Origin: Ceratotherium simum simum
Lineage: Eukaryota > Chordata > Mammalia > Perissodactyla > Rhinocerotidae
NCBI RefSeq assembly: GCF_000283155.1
Contig: NW_004454216.1
Span: 1,351,559-1,415,558 of the forward strand
Direction: 5' to 3'
DNA: 64,000 nucleotides
Part shown: piece after piece, positions 33,836 to 45,200 of the stretch
Numbering within the stretch: the stretch's first letter is position 1
Layout of the letters: every line of letters begins with the position of its first letter
The notes under the pieces: model-generated
Database searches by the model: none
Seen by the model: the letters and a program-made list of their open reading frames with translations, nothing else
Told to the model about the DNA's origin: nothing
Position numbers and translations under genes: made by a program

Positions 33836-34944
33836 ATCCTTATTGTTGTGCTTCTTCTGTTCTCCAAACCAGCCTGGCCTCCATGTTTCTGACCCTGGAC
33901 CAACCACTTAATCTTTGATTTCCAGTTATTTCCTCTATCACAAATGCTGAGAAGGGAAGGTCAGATCCACCTTGCCTGGCTTGTCTCTCCTCCTAATGAG
34001 AGCCAGTTGGAGGGCCATCCTGAGGGGCAGCCAGTTCTGGGTCAATAAGAGGGAAGCACCCAGCCCTCTCCCTCAGAATGCCACACCTCACCAGGTTAGA
34101 ATCCCATATTCAGATCCTAATCTTGAATGCAGGAACATTTCTGCCTAGAAATGTTCCACCGAATCCAGAAAGCCTCCCCAAACCCTCTTATAAGAGGAAG
34201 CTGGGCCATTAGCCTGAATCTAAGGCAGTGCCCATAGAAAGCAATGGTCCTGTGGAGAAAATGAGTCAGAGAGAAGAAAATGAATCACACCCCAAAATCA
34301 CCCCATCAAGTATTTTCAAAGAATTAGGAATGATTTCACTACTCACATATAGGAATTTGATTATAATTCAGAAAGCTACTAAAATTTTCCTTGATTAAAA
34401 TAATACATGGATTTAGATAAGACCTTCCAATTGGTTATTCATAACACTTAAAATTGCTGAAGAAAATGAAAAATTTAGGCACCTGTTTAGAGTTTCTTGA
34501 AAAAAATTATACAATGTTCATGTTTCATGTATACATTTTAGTATTATGGGAATAGATTTTAAATTGTTTTCTTTCTATGTATATCATGGAACTTCATGCT
34601 TCAATTCCATATCTTCTGCCTTCTTTCCTTTCTAAGCAGCACTCTATCCATTATTCTGGTATATTTGGCATATGCATATATTCAGACATATGTACTCACT
34701 CACATATAAATGAGAATATTTTTTTAAGAAGATTCAAAACAAAGTTCACATAAATCTTGGAAGCAGCTGCTTAACCACTTTTGTTTTTCTTTCTCTATTC
34801 TGCCCCCCAATATGGTACAGACTTTGTCCTTTGCTCTAAAGAATAAAAGGATATGTGAAATTATATACATTTTGGGGTGTATCTGTGGTTATTCATGGCT
34901 TTAGTCTCTAAAGCTTAATCTCAGACTTAGAATTCATTTTATCC
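33836..34944. other. Unassigned DNA, no gene
   Basis: Nothing recognised. Confidence 0.4.
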
Positions 34945-35085
34945 TTTGTATTAGGGCACGTCTGGTTGCAGGGAAGAGAAATCTACTTAAAAGAACTCAA
35001 GGAAAGGGGGCTGTGGAGTTTATTATACAGATACAGTGTTCCTGCAAACCAAGAGGCCTCAGAAGAAACAAGTCCAGAAACCTCA
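34945..35085. repeat. Old repeat, family unassigned
   Basis: 'GGTTGCAGGGAAGAGAAATC' and 'AAGAACTCAAGGAAAGGGGG' with 'GTTTATTATACAG' resemble the start of the element at 10105. Weak. Confidence 0.35.
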
Positions 35086-35177
35086 GCAATAGCCACTCTC
35101 AGTTTTCAATCTAAGATTCCACCATAAACATTTTTCAGCTGCCAATGCCCTCAACCCCTGGGCTTCTTGGTTCAAAT

Positions 35178-35203
35178 GAGAAAGAGAGAGAGAGAGAGAA
35201 AGA
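35178..35203. repeat. (GA)n microsatellite
   Basis: A GAGAAAGAGAGAGAGAGAGA tract. Confidence 0.93.
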
Positions 35204-35401
35204 CCAGTTGGTCAGCCTGGTCTATACAATGGGTCTCTTTGAGTCAGATAACTACTGTGGTCACTGTAACCAAGGTGGGACAGGATTACTTGCTACCAAC
35301 AGAGCCACCAGGGCTATATTGCAGATTCTCTCTAAGGTTATATATTTAAGTGCACATGAGTGCATGTCTGAGGTTGAATGGAAGGGCAGAGGGGGAGAAA
35401 G

Positions 35402-35733
35402 TCACAAATTTTGGAGGCTAGAAATCTGAGATCATGGTGTCATCAGAGTTGGTTTCTTATGGCCTTTCTCCTTGGCTTGCGGAGGGCCATTTCCTCCCCA
35501 TATTTTCACATGGTCTTCCCTCTGTGTATGTATCTGTGTCCTAATATCTTCTTTTTATAAGGACACCAGTCATATTGCCTTAGGGCCTGCTGTAATAACC
35601 TCCTTTTAATTTAATTACCTCTTTGGAGACCCTATCTCCTAACATAGTCACATTCTAAAGTACTAGGGAGTTAGGACTTCAATATATGAATTTTGGGCTG
35701 TGGGGGGTGGGGACACAATTCAGCCCATAATGA
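35402..35733 (-). repeat. MLT1-type MaLR LTR, antisense, partial
   Basis: 'ATTTTGGAGGCTAGAAATCT', 'CACATGGTCTTCCCTCTGTG', 'TATAAGGACACCAGTCATAT', 'TGGAGACCCTATCTCCTAAC', 'AGTTAGGACTTCAATATATG' and 'ACACAATTCAGCCCATAATG' are the antisense counterpart of the LTR at 25448, lacking the far 3' end. Confidence 0.85.
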
Positions 35734-35779
35734 TTGGTAACTCTATTATCTGGAACTAGAAATAGAAGACACATTTTTC

Positions 35780-36065
35780 CACCTCTCACTTGGACAGTAG
35801 CCTCCTACCTGGTATTCCTACTTTGCCACACTACGATAAATCTGCCAGAAAGCCACCAGACGGATCCTTTTCTGAACCGATTGATCTTCTTCTAAATGAC
35901 TAATCTGATTTTGTAATTTCCTGCTTGGAGGGCTCCTCTACCTCCACAGAGTAAAGTCCAAATGCCTCCCCCAGCATGCATACCCTCTCACAACAGCTCC
36001 AATAAGTCTTCCCATCCTCACCTCCAGCCACTCTTCTACCCCAGGCACGTGATACCTGGACACTG
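35780..36065 (+). repeat. L2 LINE 3' region, sense
   Basis: 'AGTAGCCTCCTACCTGGTAT', 'AGAAAGCCACCAGACGGATC', 'TAAATGACTAATCTGATTTT', 'CAGAGTAAAGTCCAAATGCC' and 'CTCCAGCCACTCTTCTACC' follow the L2 consensus order. Confidence 0.78.
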
Positions 36066-36274
36066 ACTGGTAACGTGTTGAGAAATTTCTACATTATGAA
36101 TTTAATGTTCTTATTTATTCTGTGTGTTTAAAAAAATTTCATAGTACTTTAAAGATGGAGATGATTCCACATTATTGTTTTCAATCATTTATTACTTGTA
36201 TATCTATTTCAATTACATTGTAAATTAAACAGGATTTTGAACTAGTCTAGGAACCTAATCTATTGTTTCTGATT

Positions 36275-36560
36275 AGTTCCATAAATATTTGTGAAGCACC
36301 TACCATGTGTCAGGCACTCTCAACGTTTATTACGAAAAGATGAAAAGTGAAGTCTCTCCTTTTAGGGAGTTCACAGTCTAGCTGGGAAAGAAGACAGGCA
36401 GGTAAACAAATAACTGTAATACAATGTGACAAGTGCGGGAATAGAAATATGCATGCGGACTCTAGGAATGCCTGAGGTAGTTTTACCTGAGGTAGTCAGG
36501 GAAAACTGCAGGGAGGAGAGCTGCATTCTGAGCTGGGAACTTGAGAAGAGGGAGAAGAAT
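36275..36560 (-). repeat. L2 LINE 3' region, antisense
   Basis: 'CATAAATATTTGTGAAGCAC', 'CTACCATGTGTCAGGCACTC', 'GGGAGTTCACAGTCTAGCTG', 'ACAAGTGCGGGAATAGAAAT' and 'TCAGGGAAAACTGCAGGG' are antisense L2. It converges with the sense L2 to its left. Confidence 0.8.
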
Positions 36561-36943
36561 TTGAGGCGCAGAGCAGCAAAAGCAAAGGTAAGAGCCCCAC
36601 ACAGGCACCTGCCAGGACATCAGCTGACCCTGAACCGCTATCCCTTTTCTCTCTCTGAGGATCTGCAGCAAAGGGTTGAGTAGCTTTTTCTTTTGAACTT
36701 TCAAAACCCAAAGTATGTACTCATATCCCCTCTTCTCTAGACAGCAGCTGTTGAGTTCAGACTCCAGGGGCTCCTGTACCCCTGCCTGTCTGAAAGAAAC
36801 CACCTTCAGATTCCAGGGTAATTTCCCTTCTATAGGAGAGTCCTAAGTGATTCCAAGGTGTTTGATGGTATCTCTCTTTCTAGAAAAGTTTCTGAAACTT
36901 TCTGAAAAGTTTCCCTGTTACATATAATCATTTCTCTTCAGAA
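36561..36943. other. Unassigned DNA, no gene
   Basis: Nothing recognised. Overlapping frames on both strands here are not supported. Confidence 0.4.
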
Positions 36944-37121
36944 CATTGGTTCTCATCCTTGACTGTTAGATTAGATTTAACCAGGCAGATTTTAAAGATT
37001 CCAATGCCCAGGCAGCACCCAGACCAATTAAATCAGAATTTCTGAGAGTAGGACTCAGGCATCAGTATTTTTTAAAGCTCCCCAGATGATTCCAATGTGA
37101 AGCCAAAGTCGAAAATCACTG
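36944..37121. mobile_element. MER5-type hAT DNA transposon
   Basis: Left 'CATTGGTTCTCATCCTTGAC', internal 'CAGACCAATTAAATCAGAAT' and 'AAAGCTCCCCAGATGATTCC', right 'AGTCGAAAATCACTG'. Imperfect 8-base flanks CTTCAGAA and ATTCAGAG agree at six positions. Same type as the element at 5434. Confidence 0.88.
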
Positions 37122-38129
37122 ATTCAGAGTTTATGGAGATTTTCCCCCTTAATATAGATGTTTACCTATCATACCTCTTAAGCTTCTCTGATGAGAGAAG
37201 GATTACTTGTTGGTTTAGAAATGGAATGGACGAATATTGCTTTTATTCATCTCCAAAGTAGAATTATCTCTTCCTGTTTCGGCTTCTCTCAGTCATATAG
37301 TCTCTCTCAATGGTTCTTTCTCTAACATGATTGTATCTTTCTCTCAGGCCCATGGCCTCAGGTCAGGAGAGAAGTTTTGGCCAAGGGGGTTTAAGAGAAA
37401 AGTCTGCAGCATATCCCACCTCTGGTTCACTGCTTCTGTAGCTAGGAGGTCCTCTAGTTGAAGGACACAGACTCCTGTGTCTTCACCCCACTCAAGGGTA
37501 TTCTCTGGAACTAAATCTCTGCAGATCCATCTTCATGTCTGGCCTGGTCTCAGGCCCTGACCCATAAGCTGAAATCAGGATCAATGCAGGACTTTCCACT
37601 GCTTACTCCTCCCAATGTGCTGCTGAGGGAGGGGGTGAGGGGAATGGAGAGATCCTGACCCCAGAAGAGAAGGGAAGAATTTCAAGTTGAGAGAAGATGG
37701 ACAATCAACCCTCATTCTGAGACATGAGGCCTGATCTATGCCCCTCTTTCTCCCTGATTTGAGGGGAGAGATTGTGAGAAGGCAGAGTGCAAGGGGGGCT
37801 GAGAAGAGTAAGCCAATTAGCTAGCCCACCAGAAAGTCAGCAGAAGAATGGGGAAGGGAGAAAATCAGAGCCCCAGCAATCATGGTGACAGTGACAGGAA
37901 AATGAAGCCCACACCAGGCAAGAGTGCTGATGCTGCAGGCCACTGAGTCAGAAAGAACTGATTTCTCATCAAATTAACCAGCTAACGCCTGTAGATGAAG
38001 CATCCCACACAAGTTTGGCTCTAGCCAGGCTGCTCATTTGTCAGCATTGAAATGACATCATGTAAATTCACAGGCAGATGCCAAACTTGATGAAAACTCA
38101 TGATTCACTCAGTGTCTGTTGGGCATACA
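37122..38129. other. Unassigned DNA, no gene
   Basis: Nothing recognised. Confidence 0.4.
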
Positions 38130-38202
38130 CAGCTAACTGGATGACCTCTAAGGCCCCTTCTTCCTTTTTAATTCTAAGATTTTGTGATCCTAGGTGACTG
38201 AC
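38130..38202 (+). repeat. MIR3-like SINE 3' part
   Basis: 'CTGGATGACCTCTAAGGCCC' followed by 'TAATTCTAAGATTTTGTGAT' resembles the MIR3 3' region (gatgatctctaaggtccc ... ctaaaattctatga). It lies under the 143-codon minus frame at 38098-38529, which argues against that frame being a gene. Confidence 0.6.
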
Positions 38203-40499
38203 ATGAACCTGGCATCTCCCAGAAAGGACACTTGGGAGAATTTCCAAGGAGCTTTGTGTCCGGGTGCCAGCGTGTTTTATGCAAAAAATGAGGGGCCTAC
38301 CATGCCAAGGGAAGGCAATTTCTAGGAGGCAATTTCCAACAGGGGAAGGCTGCTTCTTTGTGCCCATTCTTCCTAAACGGTCCTCTAAACAGTATATAAA
38401 CACAGGGCCAGTGTCTCTGATCAGTCCCCACCCAGGCAATGAGATGTTTTTCTGGCAGAGATCTGGCTCTTCTTCCTGGTTGCCCATAGATAGTATTCCC
38501 TTAGACCTTACTATAGAAGGCATACCCATCTCTCATTGTTATTAACAATCTGTCCACCCTTCTGTGGCTTTCTAAGCTTACTTATTCAAAGGCACCGTGG
38601 GGGTCTTGGTCTTTACTTCTGATCCCTCCAGGTAGTAAACATTGTGCCAGTTCCTTCTGGACTGAGAACCAGAGTCAGCAGAGAACTCAGCGGAAATAGG
38701 GACTCTGCAAGGATGGAAGCGGACCATGTGTTCCCCCCACGTGCATAACAGGTCTCTGTTCTCATGCTGAGGCAGCAGCTGCAGCACCGCACCCTATCCC
38801 CACCAGACCCTTGCCTCATTCTCTTTTTAATCACTTATTCTGGCTGTTCTTCTTCCTGCCAACAATAATTCATAATGATTTCGCATATAATGGTCCTCTC
38901 CTCATGGTGCAGCATAAACAGTGAAATTACAATAAAAAGGATAAACAGAAAATACCGCTTACACAATTCTTTGTCTGCATGTGAAAATCAGGGGAAAGGC
39001 TTAAAATAGTTCACTTCTAATCATGAGTTGGGAGCATTGGTAGAGTTTGAGTTATAATCACTTGTTTGTTTTTTAGTAAAGACATTTTCTACTTCATGAA
39101 TTTTCTTATAGTAAAATCTCCATTGATAGGAACCCAACTGCTGAGGCTGAGCTCACTTGAGGATGATTTCTATGGCTCTATATGTTTAGAAGGAGACAAA
39201 GTACAAGAAAAAATTAGACGTCATGGATTTAGGTTTTTTAAGAGTAACTTTAAAGCATATTCTGAAGTCCATAATTTTACAAACTTCTGCAGGGTACATC
39301 ATCTGCGATAATAGGTGATGGACAGTCAGAAAGATTCGCTCATTCTACAAAACCCTCAAACTTTGAAAAAACATTACATTCTCTGGTAATTCCATGTCCT
39401 CAAATTACCCAGAGTTGTAAGAATCAATAACTTGAGCTCAAAAGGGGAACACGTGTCAGTTACTTTTGCCGAACCTGTGGATAAGGCACATCTCTCAAAT
39501 GAGAAACTCAGATTAAATGCAAGAACTCAAAGAATTTTGGGAGTTTTGAGCTAGAAAAAATAAATTTGCTTTGGGAGGGGTTGAGAAGGCCAGTTAGGCC
39601 AGTTCCTAGGAAATAGAATATAATCAGACCCCCAGAGTGCATATAGCCAAGACGAGGCTGGAATTTGAGAGGGAAGGGAGGAAGACACTTATGAATTTGC
39701 ACCATGCTTTCAGACCCAAGTGTATTTATTTTAGGATAAGGATATTTGAGGCTCGGATAAGTTTTTGCTATCTATACTAGAACCCTCAGGACCAAAAATA
39801 TATGCTGTACTTTAAAAATTAGATCAAGGTCTTTATGCTTATTCTTATTTATTTTCCCATCCCATTAAATTACAGAGAGTCACTTTCATACATTATCTTT
39901 TTAAAAAAGTTGTTTTCTCTACCTTGTATAATGTAACTTCTTCTTCATTATAGCCCTTGATTTTGGACTGTATCTCCCTGCCCTACTTGGCCCACTATTA
40001 AGTGATTGCATTTACTAAGATGGAAAAGAAGAGTATTACGTAAAGAGTCAGATTGTAAGGTTGAAAATTTTCCTAACTAAATTTATGAGAAAAGTCAATT
40101 TCACAGAACTGTTACAGATTAATATTCAGTAATCATAGAAAATAGTAAAAGATCCTGAAGATTGGAATGGATTAACTTTTGGCCAATTAACAAAAGTGGC
40201 AAGGTAAAAGAGAGAGTTACTCTATGAATAGGAACTAAGGAAAAACAAGTGTAAAATTGAAAACAGATTTATTTATAATGGCTTCAAGCACATAGATAAA
40301 GAAGTGGTGACCATCAGGAGCCAGCATGGGATCCTAAAAAATAATCATTTTCCTTAATTAAGATTAGATGTTTGTTAAGTACAAAGAATTCTGAAAACAA
40401 ATTATTATTTCAATAAGTCTCTTAGAAAAAAAAAGAAGTCTCTTAGAATGTCAGGGACAAGGTGATTTGGTATGAGATAGGATGATGGTTGAGATAGTG
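38203..40499. other. Unassigned DNA, no supported gene
   Basis: No element recognised. A minus frame at 38578-38787 (69 codons) has a protein-like composition, but no domain I know and no clear splice context. A 12-base direct repeat AAGTCTCTTAGA lies at 40415-40426 and 40436-40447, around an A-run. Confidence 0.4.
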
Positions 40500-40640
40500 G
40501 GTTGAAATTTCTTTAGAATGTGTCACTTTCTCCCACTACACTGTGAGCTCAATGACAGAAAACAGCATGTCTTATATTTCTTTGTATCCTTGGCATTTAA
40601 TTCAATGCATAACAAATACTAAGTACTCAATCCATTTTTC
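40500..40640 (+). repeat. L2 LINE 3' end, sense
   Basis: 'CACTACACTGTGAGCTCAAT', 'TTTGTATCCTTGGCATTTAA' and 'TAACAAATACTAAGTACTCA' are a diverged L2 terminus. Confidence 0.7.
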
Positions 40641-40954
40641 CTGAATTCTCATAGGTGCTTAAACAAGTCTACTCAAAAGGAACTTTTTAATGGATGCATG
40701 TCAACCACAAAAGAATTCTTAAGTGGCATATTTTAAATACTCTGTGCATGACCATTATCCTGTTCAACACTCTCATACAGTCAACTATTAAATAAAATTT
40801 AAAAGCAAATGGTCCAGTGCATAAGAATCAGAAACTAATGACCAGAAAGAGGACAGTAGTCCTATAGCTCATAATGCCTAATATAATCCTCCATACAGAA
40901 TAGATGCTCAATACCTGTTTTCTTAACTTTTTTAAATTAATCATGCCATTCTCA
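40641..40954. other. Unassigned DNA, no gene
   Basis: It includes a faint L2-like 'AGAATAGATGCTCAATACCT' at about 40902, too short to call. Confidence 0.4.
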
Positions 40955-42118
40955 AGCTTTAACGTTTATGGTGGTTGGAACAACTGGATAACCATATTTG
41001 AACCCCTATCTTATACTATATACAAAAATTAACTCAAAATGGATCAAAGACTTACATGTAGGGGCTGAAACTATAAAACTCTTAGAAGAAAACATAGGTA
41101 TAAAACTTCATGACCTTGGATTACAGAATTGTTTCTTAAATATTACACCAGCTTGAATAACAAAAGAAAAAATAGATTAAACTGGACATCATCAAAATTT
41201 TAAAACTTTTGTGTTTCAATGGACATCATCAAGGAAGTGAAAAGACAACCCACAGAATGAGATAAAATATTTGCAAATCTATGTCTGATAAAGGACTTGT
41301 ATCTAGAGTCTATAAGGAACCATTACAACTCAATAATAAAAGGACAAATAATCCAACTTTAAAATGGGCTAAGAATTTGAATGGATATTTCTCCAAAGAG
41401 TTATACAAATGGCTAATAAGCACATGAAAAGATGCTCAACATTATTGCCATCAAGGAACTTCCAAACAAAACCACAAGGAGATACCACTTCACATGACTA
41501 GAATGACTACAATAATAATAATTAAAAAAAAACAGACAATAACAAATGTTGGCAAAGATGTGGAGAAGTTGCAACCCTCGTAAACTGCTGGTGGCAATGT
41601 AAAATGGTGCAGCCACTTTGGAAAACAATTTGGCAGGTCTTCAAACAGTTAAACATAGAGTTACCATATAATCCAGCAATTCTACTCCTAGATCTATATC
41701 CAAGAGAAATGAATACATGTGTCCACACAAAAACTTGTACATGAATATTTATAGCAGTGTTATTCACAATAGCCAAAAAGTGAAAAAAAAACAAATGTCC
41801 ATAAACTGATGAATGGATAAATAATATCCATACAATGGAATATTCTTCAGCCATAAAAAGAACTGAAGAACTGATGTATGCTACAACAGATCTATAGAAA
41901 TAGAAAGTAGATTAGTGGTTGCCTAGGGCTGGGGATGATGAGAGGATTGAGGGGTGACATCTAAGGGGAGCAGGGTTTCCTTTTGGGGTAATGAAAATAT
42001 TCTAAAATTATGGTGATGGGTACACAACTCTGTGAATATTCTAAAAGTCATTGAATTGTACACTTTAAGTAGGTGAGTTGTTTGGTATGTGGATTATATC
42101 TCAATAAAGCTGTTTTAG
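40955..42118 (+). mobile_element. L1 LINE 3' end, sense (ORF2 C-terminus and 3'UTR)
   Basis: An L1M element truncated at its 5' end. 'AAATTAACTCAAAATGGATC', 'ATAAAGGACTTGTATCTAGA', 'AACATTATTGCCATCAAGGA', 'AATGTTGGCAAAGATGTGGA', 'GTTACCATATAATCCAGCAA' and 'ACAATGGAATATTCTTCAGC' mark the ORF2 end. 'AGTGGTTGCCTAGGGCTGGG' and 'GTACACTTTAAGTAGGTGAG' with 'TCTCAATAAAGCTGTTTT' mark the 3'UTR. Many stops; inactive. Confidence 0.93.
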
Positions 42119-42289
42119 AAGAAAACCTATGTGGGCTTTCTGTCTGTTGTAGCCATGTAGATACAATACCCAGATTCTCCTTCAAGGAAGGACTTGCTGC
42201 CCAGCCGAGAGGAGCACAGTCAGCACAGAGCCTACCGCTGTCAGCTCCTTCAGGGTCGGCCTCAGCTTCAGAGAGCTGCCTTGCCCAAT
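42119..42289. other. Probable repeat, unassigned
   Basis: 'CTTTCTGTCTGTTGTAGCCA' and 'GAGCCTACCGCTGTCAGCTC' feel like old repeat text between the L1 and the LTR; the family is not identified. A 92-codon plus frame begins here and runs into the LTR. Confidence 0.35.
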
Positions 42290-43057
42290 GTGAAATAATG
42301 GAAACTATATGTAATGGTCTCTGCCCCCGTTTCTTGGCACAGAGCTCCTAAGACCCGTGTAATTTCCTCAGTGATAAGAGCACTAGGAGCATCTTTTGTT
42401 CTAAAGATGTGTCTCCTGGATGGAGGCTGGTCACCAGAAAGACCAAGCCATGATTAGAAGCTTAGATTTTTCAACCCCGTGCCCCCCACTCCCAGCTTCT
42501 TCAGAGAGGGGAGAGGGGTTGAAAATGGAGTGAATAATTGATCATACTTATGTGAAGAAGCCGCCATAAAAATCCCAATAGCAGGGGGTTTGGAGAACTT
42601 CCAGGTGGGTGAACACCTCCACATACCGGGAGAGTGACACACCCCAACGCCACAGCGACAGAAGCTCCTGCACTAGAGACCCTCCCAGACCTTGCCCTAT
42701 ATATCTCTTCATCCAACTGTTCCTCTTTATCTTTTATCATATCCTTTAATAAACTGGTAAGTGTCAGTGTTTCCCTGAGTTCTGTGAGCCACTCTAGCAA
42801 ATAAATGGAACCCGAGGAAGGGGTCATGGGAACCTCTGATTTGTAGAAAAGTTGGACAGAAGTTGTGGGTAACCTGGGGACCTACTACTTGTAATTGGCA
42901 TCTGCAGTGGGGTAGAAGAAGTCTTGTGGTAATGAGTCCTTAACCTGTGGGATCTGACACTATCTCCTGGTAGATAGCGTCAGAATTGACTTAAGTTTTA
43001 GGACACCCAGCTGGGGTGCAGAGAATTGCTTTTGTGAGGAAAAGTCTCCACACATTT
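42290..43057 (+). repeat. ERVL-like LTR, sense
   Basis: 'CTGGTCACCAGAAAGACCAA', 'GCCATGATTAGAAGCTTAGA' and 'GTGAAGAAGCCGCCATAAAA' lead to a polyadenylation region 'TATCCTTTAATAAACTGGTA'. Then come 'TTCTGTGAGCCACTCTAGCA', 'TGGGATCTGACACTATCTCC' and 'GACACCCAGCTGGGGTGCAG'. It ends CCACACA, directly followed by TTTGGTGACCAGAAGGG, which resembles a decayed tRNA-Leu primer-binding site. The exact LTR family is not named. No gag, pol or env sequence was recognised next to it. Confidence 0.65.
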
Positions 43058-43199
43058 GGTGACCAGAAGGGTCAAAAGTTAAGTGATCAGTGTGAATAGT
43101 AAAGGAGACACATAGGAGAAAAACACAGGTGGAAAACTGAGATTTTCCTTTACACCCAAGGTCACACCCTTCTGGGGCAGCCCACATTCCAGTAAGGCA

Positions 43200-43402
43200 G
43201 GATAAAGGACAATTCTGACTAGCACTGCTCACTACAGAGCTCCTTGCTGGGTTGGCTGAGGCTTTGTCAGAACTGAATCATGGTTTGACTTCCAAGTCCT
43301 GCTTACTCCTCTTTCCTTTCATAAGTATTAGTCTCTAACCTTGAACTCTAAACTATCTTAGCATCTGCTTCCAGGGAACTCAACCTGTGACAATGTTAAA
43401 CA
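43200..43402 (+). repeat. LTR-like 3' end fragment
   Basis: 'CTTGCTGGGTTGGCTGAGGC' and 'TTAGCATCTGCTTCCAGGGA' with ACTCAACCTGTGACA resemble the 3' end of a second old mammalian LTR. Family unknown. Confidence 0.45.
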
Positions 43403-44134
43403 TGGCAGATTAGGCATACACATATCTTCCATATCTCAGAAATCCCACTAAAATGAAGATAAAGTATTGTTGTTTTTAACTCTTTAGGTCAAAGAAAACA
43501 AAAAAAGAAATTTGGTGGATGAAGGAATAATAGTCATCCTAGCACAAAGTAGGAAGCAACAAAAATGCTTGTAGAGTGGGATGCTGATGAGAAGTTGGGT
43601 GACTTCTTCCATAGGACCTCTTAAAGCCTCAGGACTTGGAAGAACAGGAGCCCCTGGAGACAGACACAAGAACAAAGCTGATAACAGGAGACCGATTGAA
43701 ATCAATGTGCCAAAGGCTTACAGCTCCTAGATCTCTTCCTTTATCCTTGCATAAAACTAGAGATTTATTTTCTGGAAAATGGACTAGGGAGCCTCTGAAT
43801 TTGGGGTTGCTAGGGTCACTAGAGGAGGAGGGAGGGTGGAAGCTGAAAATAATGGGAATAAATTAAAGTCTGCATGTTGAATAGGAAGACTGCTCCCCTT
43901 TCGTCTGTTTCTTCCTGTAAACTCTCTTCACAAAGGCTGGGATATTGGCCCCAAACAATACATGGGGGATTTTTGTGGTGAAGGACATGTGGTGAAGGAC
44001 ACCACAGAATAGTCATTATATGGCATTTGGGGGTCCTCAGTGAAAAAGCTATGTGGCTGCTCTATCACCCTCTACTGCCCCCACACACAGAGCTTCCAGT
44101 TTTATAATCCTTCATTCTTACACATGAATGGTAA
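43403..44134. other. Unassigned DNA, no gene
   Basis: Contains GTGGTGAAGGACA twice at a 14-base interval (43975-43987, 43989-44001). Nothing else recognised. Confidence 0.4.
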
Positions 44135-44184
44135 GACAAGGGTGACCAGATGTTTGAAGAAAGCCTTCAATATGAAAAATAGAC

Positions 44185-44434
44185 CAAGGGGCCGGCCCCG
44201 CAGCCAAGTGGTTAATGTTCTGTGCGCTCTGCTTCGGCAGCCTGGGTCTGTGGGTTTGGATCCCGGGCGCGGACCTACTCACTAGCCAGCCATGCTGTGG
44301 AGGCATCCCACATAGAAAATAGAGGAAGATTGGCACAGATGTCAGCTCAGGGCTAATCTTCCACAAGCAAAAAAAGAGGAATATCGCCAATGGATATTAG
44401 CTCAGAGAGAATCTTCCTTGCCAAAAAATAAAAA
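44185..44434 (+). repeat. ERE SINE inserted in HAL1
   Basis: Head GGGGCCGGCCCCG, degraded A box, B box GGTTTGGATCC (44253-44263), 'ACATAGAAAATAGAGGAAGA', and two 'agctcag' modules ending A-rich. The duplication GAAAAATAGAC is perfect (44174-44184, 44435-44445). It belongs to the type with the module directly after the body and no 'agcaactagaagg' segment. Confidence 0.93.
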
Positions 44435-44895
44435 GAAAAATAGACTGAACAAACAGAAAAAAGAAAAAAAAAGCATAGAAGAAACAGTGAAAATGCAAGG
44501 AGAAGAAAAAAATTTCCAAAAATAAAATACTCATAGGTTAATATCTATGGGGAACAAAGAAAACCTATTGCATCTAATGAAGCAAAAATGGGGAGGGAAG
44601 AACAGTTAAAAGTTAATAGAGAACTTTTGATAAAAATATGATAAAAATAAAAATGGAATAGAATGCTTGGAAGACAAAGACGTGGAAGCTCTCAAAGAAT
44701 AAATGACAAGACGGATAATAGAAAGGAAAGGATAAGAAAAAGACCCAGGCACCAAGACTCATAGAAAATAATAGCATAAGAGATAAACATAAAATTCTGA
44801 AAAAAACAAATCATGAACAAAGGATTGGAAATCATTGGACTTTTCAAAATCAACACGGGAAGCTGTAAGATACCGGAGAAATACCTTTAAAAGTC

Positions 44896-45200
44896 CAACG
44901 GGGGCCGGCCCCGTGGCTTAGCGGTTAAGTGCATGCGCTCTGCTACTGGAAGCCCGGGTTCGGATCCCAGGCGCGCACCGACACACGGCTTCTCCAGCCA
45001 CGCTGAGGCCGCGTCCCACATATAGCAACTAGAAGGATGTGCAACTACAACATACAACTATCTACTGGGGCTTTGGGGGGGGAAAAAAAGGAGGAGGATT
45101 GGCAATAGATGTTAGCTCAGAGCCAGTCTTCCTCAGCAAAAAGAGGAGGATTAGCATGGATGTTAGCTCAGGGCTGATCTTCCTCACCAAAAAAAAAAAA
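44896..45200 (+). repeat. ERE SINE (long composite type) inserted in HAL1
   Basis: The fullest ERE here. Head GGGGGCCGGCCCCG, A box TGGCTTAGCGGT (44914-44925), B box GGTTCGGATCC (44957-44967), 'agcaactagaaggatgtgc', 'ctactggggctttggggg' and an internal A-tract. Two tandem 'gatgttagctcag' modules and an A16 tail follow. The flanks AAAAGTCCAACGGGG and AAAAGTCTAAGGGG are similar but not identical, so the target duplication has drifted. Both pol III boxes look intact. Confidence 0.94.

Noticed and set aside
38098..38529. 143-codon minus-strand frame as a gene
   Set aside because: Its 3' part overlaps MIR3-like sequence and no protein family is recognisable.
42073..42351. 92-codon plus frame after the L1 as a gene
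   Set aside because: It starts in the L1 3'UTR and ends in the ERVL-like LTR, so it is assembled from repeat sequence.
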